Assembly: GCA_038501785.1 (NCBI GenBank) | Contig: JBAMJR010000097.1 | Span: forward strand, 4,919,001-4,983,000 | DNA from: Myoxocephalus aenaeus | Lineage: Eukaryota; Chordata; Actinopteri; Perciformes; Cottidae | Length of the DNA stretch: 64,000 nucleotides | Direction of reading: 5' to 3' | Part shown: positions 1-10,283 of the stretch, in pieces | Layout: the number at the start of each line of letters is the position of its first letter | Numbering within the stretch: the stretch's first letter is position 1 | Translations under genes and position numbers: made by a program | Notes under the pieces: generated by a model | Told to the model about the DNA's origin: nothing | The model's input: the letters and a program-made list of their open reading frames with translations, nothing else | Database searches by the model: none

Positions 1-335
1 CACCCATTTTACTCAATTAGGAACAATAGATGTTGTAGAGAGGAGATCTGTTTTGGGTGTTATAGCCTGACACGTTGCCAGAAGCATCTTCATCCTGACT
101 AACAAAAACAACACGGTACTACATGCAGGGAGCCTTTGGACGTTTAGAATCAATTCTAAAATCGTATTTTCACAACTGAAAGAAAATGTGCCTCTCTCTC
201 TCTCTCTCCGATCAGACATATTTGGGCGACTGTGTTCGCCTGCTTACTGCAGCACTCACAACAGTCTGCACACCAACCTTCCTCCTCCGGCTCTGGAACT
301 TGGTGAAAACGATTGCGCCATAAATAGCGCATTAA

Positions 336-357
336 CCCCCCCCCCCCCCCCCCCCCC
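336..357. repeat. Poly-C homopolymer (22 C)
   Basis: An uninterrupted run of 22 C follows ATTAA. It makes polyproline or polyglycine shadows in the flanking open frames. Its exact length is likely unstable and prone to sequencing error. Confidence 0.95.
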
Positions 358-1058
358 AGTCCACGTTTAGACCACCACACGGATACATGACTTTAAAAAG
401 AAAATACAAATCACATCACTCACCTCAGAAAGCTTCCTGGTCGCTGGTGTCTGCTGTTGATGGGCGCTGCTTTGTTTTTTTCTCCAACACCAAGAAACAA
501 GAGAAACTCCCACCTACTCAGGGGCCGTCTGACAATTAAACACCTGCCTTGAAGACTGCTAAGGGAGCGTCAAGTAATGCTTTTACTCCTATATCTTTTT
601 TTCGTCTCCATTTTTAGGATGTACAATCTCATTATCTGTTATCATTATACAATTATTTTGCTGATGAAGTGATTGCTATATTTATAAAGCTAAAAGGTAC
701 CAGCAGCATGACTGAGACAACACAAGGTAAGTACAATATAATAAGTCTATGTGACAGCACTCAGACTAAAAGGTAAAATAATTGAGGATGCATTGCCACC
801 AACTCGAAAATTGTCTTTCATGCGTTGTGTGAACCGTTTAGCCGCTTTAGCCCACACAGACTGAACAAAGCTATTTTCTAACCAACCTTGACTATTAGAG
901 TTCATGAGCCAACTACGGCAGTAAATTAATGGATACTAATGTCAACATAATAACTAAAAGTAAAGCACTCATAGAGGCCTAAGTATTATCAAATGTAGGC
1001 TACAGTTATGTTTAGTATTTAAAGAATATTTTGCTAATAATACTTATCATGGCACTTT

Positions 1059-1095
1059 TATATATATATATATATATAAAAATATATATATATTT
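1059..1095. repeat. TA-rich microsatellite
   Basis: Two alternating TA tracts are separated by a short A run. This is simple sequence with no coding potential. Confidence 0.9.
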
Positions 1096-1269
1096 TAACT
1101 GGTTTAAATGATCTAAATACCTCCTTCCCTACCAACAATCAAATTGCAACAATGTACTAAAAAGATACCATGTAAAATGGCATATTTTTACACAACTTAT
1201 CCTACGTCAGATTTGAGCTGTTACTAAAATGAGTAAACTACCCTGCCAATTAAAAGGAAGGAAAAACAG

Positions 1270-1432
1270 ACGCATCCAGACCAGCAGGCGGCGGTAGAGA
1301 AAGGAGCTGGCACCCCAATAATGCAAAAAGGACGTCGATGTGGATCAACATGACCTTCTCTGCGTTTGAATGAACGTGCGCTGAGCCGAGGCTCCGCGGT
1401 GCTGAAAGGACAGCTCCTCCGCTCATCTGCAG
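1270..1432 (+). promoter_or_regulatory. zdhhc22: Candidate zdhhc22 promoter and untranslated first exon
   Basis: This is a local island of higher GC and CpG in an AT-rich setting. It ends in a good splice donor (CTGCAG followed by GTAGGC, donor at 1433). The next downstream exon begins at 2290 with an acceptor (CACACAG) only two bases before an in-frame ATG, so an untranslated exon must lie upstream, and this is the best-placed candidate. The transcription start is not visible, so the left edge is arbitrary. Inference only. Confidence 0.35.
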
Positions 1433-2303
1433 GTAGGCAGCCTGGACACCGCGAGGATGACTGTTTTCATTGTGTCGTCCTGGGAATTAAATGATTGACG
1501 CCATCATTGGCACCGTCTGAGAAAACACGAAGGAGAGGAAACCGCGATAGAGTTCTGTGTGTGCTCTCTGTTATCTAGGGCATTGATCGACCTCCAGTAA
1601 AGCATTCATAAATGAACATAAACACCTTTTTTTTAGGGTTTGGTCTGTGGGGCCCCTTCCTTCCTTCTCTATATGCTTTGATTCTTTATGATTTGTGCAT
1701 ATGTTAGTGTTGTAGAAGATCACAGAGAAAAAAAAAGGTGAGCTATTTTTAGTATTCTCAGTGACCCCCCAGAGTCCCTAGACCCTACTTTTCAGAGGAA
1801 TTAGTTTTTCTCAGCAGCAGCTTACATTCTCTTTATGAGCAGCCAGAGAAGACATTTTGATGATCTATGTATAGGGTAGGGTGTCTACCACTTTTACCAA
1901 GATGCTTCATGTAAATAGTTCTGTAATGTGCTTATTTCCATCAGAACTGTAAGAACCATAACACGATGTGTTGTCATAAAGTATATCATGTACATAACAA
2001 ATATAATTATTAGCTATTCATGATGTTATTATATGTTCTATATATGTATTAAATACTATTTTTATTTTTACTTCTTTTGACCTCGGTCTCAGTAGGGGTC
2101 GACTAGTCTGTGGAACATTCTTTTTCTTAAAACCTAGACAAGACAGAATATATTGTGTTAGCCTGTAACTTTTCATTTTTCAAAGTAAACTTTTTAAATG
2201 GAGATTCATTTTGAGTCAAACCTCTGCTACATAATTGCTCGAGCAGTTTCTGATAACATTCTGCTTGCTGTGTCTTCACTCTCACACAGATATGTTCACC
2301 AGG

Positions 2304-3211
2304 ATGTTAAAGCTGAGGCTTCTCAATGCTGTAGCGCCTGCCTACTTCTTCATGGCTACAGCAGTCACCTTCATTTTACACTTCTGCTTCTTCATCCCAA
2401 CAATCTTCCCAAATCCGCACACATCACTGACGGCGGCTACAACTCTTCACACAGTTGTTTTCCTTTTCTTGATGTTCAATGCCCTGGGAAACTACTTAAT
2501 GACTATTAAATATCCGTCTGAGAGCGCCAACGAGACTGTGGTTCCGGTGTGTTCGGCGCACTGCTCAGACAAAGTGGACGCACACTACCTCCTGAACGGT
2601 CGCCACTTCTGCAAACTGTGTAAGAAAGTCATCCTTAAGAGGGATCACCACTGCTTTTTTACTGGAAACTGCATTGGCAACAAAAACATGCGCTACTTCA
2701 TCATGTTCTGCATCTACACATCATGCACTTGCTTGTACTCGTTGGTTCTTGGTGTGGCCTTTCTAACAGTGGAGTACTCCATCTCCTTTGAGAACCCGCT
2801 GACCTTCCTGACTCTTCTCCCCCTCTCCACTAGTTACTTCTTCGCAGGTGACTTGTTCAATTATTCCAACTAAAGCTAATCATTTAAGATACTTGTTAAC
2901 TTACTGAGCATTACAATTGTCCATCTTAATCCTTCCCCACAGGAACAATCTCCGGCATGCAGTTGTTCCTGGTGCTCATGCTCTATGTGTGGCTGGGCAT
3001 CGGCCTGGTCTGTGCAGGCTTCTGCTGCCAGCAGGTGCTGCTGGTAGCCCGGGGGCAGACCTGGTGTCAGATGCAGAGGGGGCAGCTTGTGGAGAACCGC
3101 AGCCCTTGGAGAAGCAACCTTAAGGATGTGTTTGGTACCCGCTGGATCCTTGGCCTTATTCTGCCTGTGCAGACATGCTCTGAAGACACAGATGCACATA
3201 AGCAAGACTGA
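2304..3211 (+). CDS. zdhhc22: Palmitoyltransferase ZDHHC22 (two coding exons)
   Basis: A DHHC-family protein S-acyltransferase: a multipass membrane enzyme expected in ER/Golgi that attaches palmitate to cysteines. Coding exons are 2304-2847 and 2943-3211; donor GCAG/GTGACT, acceptor CCCACAG/GAAC, and the phase-1 junction restores a Gly codon. The product is 270 aa (human about 263). Residues 1-30 and 42-68 are hydrophobic segments. The catalytic DHHC is at 114-117, inside HFC-x2-C-x7-DHHC, followed by GNCIG, and two more hydrophobic segments follow. The start was set at MLKLRLLN because human ZDHHC22 starts MLALRLLN; an ATG four codons upstream (2292), two bases after the acceptor, is also possible. 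The third Cys of the usual cysteine-rich domain is Val109 and the usual PW after DHHC is FF; as I recall, human ZDHHC22 shows the same departures. The gene is convergent with cipc. Confidence 0.93.
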
Positions 3212-4186
3212 GTGATAACCACATGTCAGAAAATAGCTCCCAATAGGTCACACAAGTGGCACAAGTTGTAGAAAAGGGTTTCTCTGGATCTATGTGGTGA
3301 TTCATTTGAAATACTAAATGGATGCTTTATGACCTTTGCAGTAGTTTATTAATTAGTCAGCTGTTAGCACACATTCCTTTAAGGACAGGAGCCATATATC
3401 AATGTGAAACTTATGAATAGGTGCATAGTGTAAGTATCTCCTTTAATAAGTAAGTAGCTTTGTGACATGGCAATATTAAGACTAATAAGTTGGTGGTTTG
3501 AGACATTCAGCAGTTTTTTCATGCACCGCTACACAATTGCATCAAAATACAGTATAAAGATGGCTTTGCATAAGTGCTTGCATTCACGGCTTCACATTTT
3601 TATATCATGCTATTGATTTGAAGGCCTGCACCACACGGTGCTTTGAGATTACCAATCAAGTGTGTTGTTCCTTGTAGGCTGCTACAATGTGACATTCAGG
3701 AAACTTGGGGTAGTTTTCACAACAATAATTTACTTTGACATTAAGGGCTAGGAGACAAGGAAACTACAGTATGTGTCTACAGCATAAACTGCCGGGTTTG
3801 ACACCAGTGTTTTGACAATAAACTGTCACATGTTGAGAATGATTTTTACTAAAATGAATGTGACTCAGACAGTAGAGTGAACTGCTCCTTTATAAGAATG
3901 GGTGGGGGAAATGTACAGATTACAATATTATTATATCCAGGGTATTAATCGCAATGTGCCATAAACATGTCTTACATGCTTACAGATGACCCCAAAGATG
4001 ATGTATTCACTACCCTGCTAATGAGAGGGTCTTCTGTTTAATAAAGATAATAATAGCATTAATAATAAGGACGTGTCACTGTAATGCTGCTGCTACAGCT
4101 ACTGGCGTATTCAACATCATGTCAAAGCTGTTTTGGATTTCAACAAATTTACTTTTTAGAGCTATTTTGTCTATTCCTGTTATACC
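3212..4186 (+). other. zdhhc22: Probable zdhhc22 3' UTR
   Basis: There are no coding features between the zdhhc22 stop codon and a candidate poly(A) signal at 4187. The stretch is AT-rich and free of long open frames, consistent with a roughly 1-kb 3' UTR. An earlier AATAAA (about 4040) could also be used. Confidence 0.4.
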
Positions 4187-4192
4187 AATAAA
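4187..4192 (+). terminator. zdhhc22: Candidate zdhhc22 poly(A) signal
   Basis: AATAAA lies about 980 bp after the stop codon, followed within 40 bp by GT/T-rich sequence (TTTTGTGTTTTTT) typical of a downstream element. No transcript evidence is available. Confidence 0.45.
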
Positions 4193-4294
4193 AATATTAA
4201 AATCCCATCAAGCAGCTGTTTTGTGTTTTTTAAAACTACACATGCTGAGATAGGAAAGTGAAATAAACGACTGAGAGGAAATGGTCTACAGAGT

Positions 4295-4300
4295 TTTATT
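4295..4300 (-). terminator. cipc: Candidate distal cipc poly(A) signal
   Basis: TTTATT on the + strand reads AATAAA on the - strand. It sits about 1.5 kb beyond the cipc stop codon and about 100 bp from the zdhhc22 signal, giving a tail-to-tail arrangement. Mammalian CIPC has a long 3' UTR, so this position is plausible. Confidence 0.35.
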
Positions 4301-5795
4301 AGTCAAAGTGACATTTGCTAAAGAATAACACAGAAAGCCCTTTTTACAATAATAGTAATAAAAAAAAAAACATTCTCTGAATAGTAGTCCTAACATCTTT
4401 TTGTAACTCTCCTTTTGCCCTTTTACAACAAAGGCTAGTTTGATTATTTCTTAGTTTTATAATTACTCGTGATTAGAAGATATTTCAACTGCAGCATATT
4501 GTTGCTAAAATAAATAATACAACAGTTAACCTCAATTTAACATTTCAAACTAAAACATTAATGACTTAACTTATCTTCATCCTATTCTTTCTACATTAAT
4601 TTTGCTTAGCAAGGACATAGTTTGTTTTGTTCAACCTTCTTCCGCTTGAAGCTCACAATCGAAGCTGCTGAGCATTGATATGTTCGAGCAGTGAAGTGCA
4701 AACATGAATGTATTCAAAAAGGCACAGGCATCCAAATAATCATGTATATATGACATTGGTTTATCAGACAGAATTGTCATTTAGGGATAAAAGTTGTCAA
4801 GTTTGTCTTAAAATATTGTCAGCCATCTTAGAACTAAAGTGCAAGTGTCTGTAATATGGAACTATTTAGTTGTCGTTACATTTCTTTGATGTTTCAATGT
4901 ATACACAACACTAACACTATGCTGAAGCAGCAGGAACGAACATGGCAGCAACATTTGCAAAGTCAAGAGAAACAGATGGATGGCTACAGCACTTCACTTG
5001 CTACAGTTTAAGCTTTTGCAAACGCCGATAGTTCTTCAAGAGAAATTCTGAAAAAAGGACTTCCTTATAATGTGCTTGGTTTGTTTACGTTATTCACACA
5101 GCTTTCGTCTTGGTTCGGTAAAAGTATTACAAATAAATAATAATAATAGTGACTTCAAGTAACTAAATGATGACAATGACAATGTTGTGGTTTTGCCAGC
5201 CCTCTGAACTCTCACTGAGCTACCCAGCTTATGTTTGAGAATACAAGCTGTTTATATATGTACTTCCTCACAAAAGGAGTAATCCGCTTATTCACTTATA
5301 TTTACCATCCAATTTAAAAACAAAGTAAATGGATGAGATATTGTACATTCAGGGCATGCATGAGGACTTAACCCCACGTGCCTTATGTAATGTATACTTG
5401 TGTCTAATGCAATTAAGAATTCAACATGTCGAGGACATATTCCTTGTAAGTGACACTTTCTATTTTGAAACAGCAGAGGCAAGAACATTCATAATAGGCA
5501 AGGGTTTGAAAAGTAACCATGCTTCTTTACTCCCACTTGGTTTTCATATTTGCTTCTGCTTCATATTAGACCAGCAGTTCTGAATGTTTAGAGGACTGGT
5601 ACTGTCCTGCCTGAAAAGCGTGAAAGTATAGTTTAGTTATGAGCTATTGTTTGTCTATGTATAATGCTAGATATTGTAACTAGACTATTTTACACAAAGA
5701 CACCTTTCGTAAAGACTTTAGATGTATATTTTCACATTCAATAAATCACCTTGTGACCCGCTGATTGAGAACCACTGGTCATGTCCATCACTTTA
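4301..5795 (-). other. cipc: Probable cipc 3' UTR
   Basis: AT-rich sequence between the cipc stop codon and the distal poly(A) candidate. Small open frames on both strands (for example 5329-5583 +) show no recognisable domain. I see no other gene here. Confidence 0.4.
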
Positions 5796-7478
5796 TTACA
5801 CCAGAACTCTCCGAGCTTTGGCTCCCCATTGCTCCTTGTCTGTGTGCTGCAGAGAGAGCTGCAGTTTAGTCCAGAGCTGCGGGTCTCCGGTGCTCTGAGC
5901 CTCCAGCAGCAGCGCCGTTTGCTCCTGAAGCTGCTGCAGCTGCCCTTGGGTGCGCTTATTCTCCTTGATCAACTGCTTTGTGCGCATGGTGATGTGCAGC
6001 AAGCCAGACTTGTTGAGAATGTTGTAGGTATTACTGAAACGTTTCAGTTTGTTAACGTCCATTGAGAGTGTGTCGTCCTGGTCAGCATCCATCCTGTTGC
6101 TGTCAATGTCTGTGCTGAACTGATCCGTGTAGGGGAGCAGAGAGTTGATCCCTGCGAGCTCGGAGAGAGACTTGTCACTGTCTTGACTCTCAGCTGCCTG
6201 TGGCTGGTTGTTTGCTGCTTCAATGTTTGAGATGGATTTGATTGCAGTCTGCAGTGCTGGCTGCAGGCTGGGGGAGCTGTAGAGCCTGTGGCCGTGGTGG
6301 TGCCTCTTCTGTCGCTGGTCATATCCTGACGTTGAACTCACCCTCACCTTGGAGGATCCCACCCTCTTAGTGGGCACGTCTGATGGGTGTGGGGCGATCT
6401 TGGAATATGACTTGTTTATGACCGTGTTTGAGGAGCTGCTGCTGCTACCATTTGATGCCATGGTTTGAAGGAGAACCATCTGTGACTGAGGCTTCACTTC
6501 CAAGGGTGAAGGAAAGCCCCAATGATTTTCTGCTGGAGCCATCGGGGATGGCTAGAGGGGAAACAACAACTTTAAATGTCATGTTACAACCTATAGTACA
6601 AAACATACATTACAGTACTTAAATACAAGGAGCATACATACAATTGACAAATATATAATGGTCAAATCACAATGTACACAAAGACGTTATATTTGCACTC
6701 TTAGCAGAAGGTAATTTCACCCTGAATTGACAATAAAGCCCTGGATTAGTGCTATGCAGAGGTAGACACGCATTGCTGTATTTTACCTGCTTTAATACAA
6801 CGTTATTCATGATGATCATTGGAGAAAGTCCAGCATATGGGCCTCCTCTCACAGCCACCTGCGGACCAATCGGGTCAGTCCTTCCTGCATCTTCAGAGTC
6901 CGTCAGATCGACTGTACTAAGGTGCTCAGAGCTGGCATCTGAGGAGGGGGGAGACAAGCATATGGGTCTTGTCAGGTTTAAAAGCAAGGTATTTACCTCT
7001 CTATTGGGGCAGAACATTAGTACTATGAAAACAGTGGCAGATGTAGATAAGCCTCTCCAGAGTGTCTGGAAAAAGATACCATCGACATGAGGAAGAGGGC
7101 TTAACCAGATCCAGGTCAGCCTCAATAGTGAATAGAATAAAAGTCATAAGAAAAAATGACCCAATACCCTACATAGAAAATGTGACCTAGATCCCTACAT
7201 TTGATTATGACTGACCTTGTTGATAATAATTTTTTGCTAATTATATACAGGTACACTAAGTTTACTAAAAGTACCATACTGGCAACACGACCATGTCAAA
7301 ATAAAACATACATCTGGACAAATCCAAAAGTTAAAAGGTGTATAACTATAGAGTAACATACAACAAACAAACCTGAGAAGCCCGAATCTCTCTCCAGGTC
7401 TGACGTGGATGCTCCAAAGTGTGTTGCCCTGGTGAATGATGGTGTCCTGTGTCTGTCAGGTCGACTGACACTGCTCAT
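5796..7478 (-). CDS. cipc: CLOCK-interacting pacemaker, CIPC (three coding exons)
   Basis: CIPC is a nuclear protein that binds CLOCK and represses CLOCK-BMAL1 transcription in the circadian loop. Coding exons on the - strand are 7478-7373, 6938-6787 and 6551-5796; the junctions are phase 1 and phase 0 and the product is 337 aa. Recognition rests on three collinear blocks shared with human CIPC: a serine/aspartate patch RDSGFSDASSEHLS (residues 30-43, spanning the first splice, human KDSGFSDGSSE); SYSKIAPHP (134-142, human SYTKIAPHP); and the C-terminal helical region about 255-312 with NKSGLLHITMRTKQLI and a Gln/Leu-rich stretch, the part known to bind CLOCK in mammals. A serine run and a His-rich stretch lie between. 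The ATG exon starts at 7484 after a TTTTCCAG acceptor, so the leader comes from an upstream exon. The TAA stop overlaps an AATAAA. The protein is shorter than human (about 399 aa), mainly in the low-complexity middle. Confidence 0.9.
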
Positions 7479-8066
7479 GTTTGCCTGGAAAAATGGAGCG
7501 TTGAAAGGTAACGGACACTCTCAAAACATTGCTTTGACTGAGGTTGGTAAAGACTCCAATTAAGACTGAACAAAGTGAAGAGACTAGTCAACTTGTAAAC
7601 AAATAGTGTGTGCATGTTGTACACTCTGTTATTTTGTATTGCTGTATATTACTTTCTTGATGGCAGATCATTGTTCAATTCAGTTTGTTGTGGAGGAAAT
7701 TTCCCCAACTGAATTAGACAATACAAGAGCTTTAGGAGGCCTGCACCCCCACACAGCCAGTCTCAGTACAGCCACCGACAGACATGCTTTACTGACGCTT
7801 TACTGACGTTTCTCAAAGTGAGTTCACGAATAAAAGATGTCAATGAAACAATGAACACGCTGGGAGTCCTGTCTACTCAGGACGTCTGACCGCAGCCAAT
7901 TTGACAGCTAACTTACTATTGTTGTTGCTTACAAACGCACATCTGTCAACACTTTTTTTTTTTAACAATACAACATTTAACTTGACCTAATTGAGATAAC
8001 TACCCTGCTGCTGCAAAATAAACGTGGTCGGTGAAATGCAAACATGGTCATGTTATCTGTACTCAC

Positions 8067-8160
8067 TGTTTCCTGTCACGCTCGCTTAGCTGCTATGAAA
8101 CGCTTCCGCTTGGCGGCCAGCGCATCACCAGATATCTGGCTCAGAGAATGCACGTACACA
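8067..8160 (-). promoter_or_regulatory. cipc: Candidate cipc promoter / untranslated exon 1
   Basis: On the - strand a CpG-containing segment (GCGCTGGCCGCCAAGCGGAAGCG region, about 8100-8125) ends in a donor-like GTGAGT with exon edge at 8067. The ATG exon needs an upstream leader exon, and this is the nearest good candidate. A CGGAAG core fits an ETS site, common at housekeeping vertebrate promoters. No TATA box is evident. The exact start is unknown. Confidence 0.4.
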
Positions 8161-9243
8161 CCTTAACCAGTACGCCCTTTGCTTGGGAACAAGTATCCGT
8201 TCATGCTGGCATCCAAGATTAGCTCCAACGTCAGTGTGTTTTTCCAACACTTGCACTGGACTCTGGTTCAGCTTCTTCTACTTCATTGAGACGACTTGCA
8301 TCCTCACTGTTGCATTACTGCCATCTTCTGGAGTTACTAAGTGTCCTGGATGTCAGAGTTTCCTCATGAATCCTGTTCTCATTAGGAAGCTACACAAACA
8401 CCCCCTGCAGTCACAAGCGGTGGCTTAAAAGGGGGGCATACATATACTATGTATATACAGTACATTAGAAGTATTATACATAGAAATGGGGGGAAAGAGA
8501 GAGAGATGGAGGAACGAAAGAAAAACACAGTTAGGAGTGCTCTATCATTTTAAAATGTAGGTTTGCCTGCAATGTCATGCACAATAAAAACACAAGTGCT
8601 CTTGGTGTGTGCAGTTGTATATTTCTATACTTAAATTAATAATATATGGCGCTTTTGTTGACACCACATAATCCTTTTCATACACAACAGTGTGACATAA
8701 CGGTGATTATATAAACTGTGTTACGGTTAATATGTATCATCACTATACACCATTTGGAGGACATAATAACTCAACAGTGATGTTACTGACGGCATGAGGA
8801 ATACAATAAAACATGATTGGGCACACAAACACACATAATTATGATAAAGGAAGAAGTTGGAGCATATCCACTTACAAAATGAGATTGATTAATACAGGAA
8901 AACACAAGTCTTGCTCAAAAACCTAAAACACCTTGAGTACGGTCAGTAGTACGGGTTAGTTCAGTCTATGATGAAATAAATCCCACGAGACAAACTGACA
9001 ACCATAACAATTTAATAACAAAATAAATATCTAAATGAAATACAAAATACTAACACAGCAGAAATGTTACTTTGTACATTTTGATAGAGATTTTCTTTGT
9101 GTAGTAGTGGAAAAAAAATACAAAAGGACAGAATTGTACATCATTACTTCAACTGATCCTTTCCAATATCAGACTAAGACACTCTTGAGGGAGTCGCTAG
9201 GGTGGACACGAATGTGTGCTGTTTAACGGCACACACACATGCT
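8161..9243. other. cipc-pgf intergenic spacer
   Basis: The spacer lies between the 5' end of cipc and the presumed 3' end of pgf. It is AT-rich with short purine-rich tracts (about 8494-8525). A reverse CTCF-like motif lies at 8318-8331. The small open frames (8031-8428) have no recognisable content. Confidence 0.5.
8318..8331 (-). promoter_or_regulatory. CTCF-like motif, weak
   Basis: The - strand reads CCAGAAGATGGCAG, close to the CTCF core CCASYAGRKGGC with one clear mismatch. It is near the cipc promoter. Short motif match only. Confidence 0.25.
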
Positions 9244-9249
9244 TTTATT
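9244..9249 (-). terminator. pgf: Candidate pgf poly(A) signal
   Basis: TTTATT on the + strand gives AATAAA on the - strand about 1 kb downstream of the pgf stop codon. The intervening 9250-10283 has no coding exon and is the probable 3' UTR. Other signals may be used. Confidence 0.3.
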
Positions 9250-10283
9250 TCTGTGAGAAACTTGCAATCACAGTAAAACAAGACAACAAACATTCATCAC
9301 CAAATTAGTGTATTGATGTAGTATTGATCTGCCCATTCCTACTGGGCTTGCCACGTCCAATCTGCAGTCTACAACACACTTCCTGGTGTGATTTGAATTA
9401 AACTGACGGAATCTGATGTGATCCAACTCTCCAAAACAATAGAGAAAGAGAGAGAGATTTTCAAATGTGATACATCATAGTCATTTTTTCATACACAATC
9501 TTCTGTGGACACGTCTTCAGTTGATATATTTGTCTGATCTGTATTGTTCTTATTTGATGAATTGACATAAAAACACTTTATAGCCATGCCTGGTCACACT
9601 TTGCTACAGAGGGAGAATATTCATTCAGTCACCTCCATAATGGTGATGGAAGAGTCCAATAAGCTGATGAAGTGATTGTAACTGACAATACTATCCTAAG
9701 TCTGATCTTATTTGTATAATTGATCTAAAAAAATAAGAATACTTCATTCGAGCAGTTTTAAACACGGTTTCTATCAACACTAGAGGGAGACATTTCATTG
9801 TTGCATGTGCAAAGCAGCTGCACACTCAGTCCAACGTGTTGCTATGACAAGCCAAGGTGTCTTAATGTAGATATAACAAAAAATGACAAACTTTTGAAAG
9901 GTTGCTAGTCCAAATATATTCAGCTGTATCAATAAATATATATGCCAAAAAAGTGTAACCATCTTTAAATACCAAAGAAATGACCACATTACAATAACTG
10001 ATACAGTAATAACTAGTATAAAAGAGAAGGCTCGACATTGCACTGGCTCCCAGGGGTGTCCATTGTGTCAGGTGTAACAGCTGTGTTTCCACCAATCAAA
10101 ACACACTTCCGGTTGAAGCTTGTCATTAAAAACGCTCTGCCCATCAGCAGGAGGGCATGTCAGCAAAACAACCCGGCTGTTTGAGTCTCTAGCTGCAGAC
10201 AGGGAGGAGACTCTGGATGCTGTCACTGGGTTGGAAATAAATAGTGAGCCACACTGCAACTGGGGGTTGGACCGCCACTGCAG

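Larger units (their letters stand above)
1..1269. other. Upstream flank of zdhhc22, no gene seen
   Basis: AT-rich DNA with a 22-base C run and a TA tract. The only open frames are short and either run through the C run or lack any recognisable domain. I see no coding exon here. Confidence 0.6.

Noticed and set aside
5329..5583. 84-codon + strand frame
   Set aside because: Within the presumed cipc 3' UTR on the opposite strand, with no recognisable domain.
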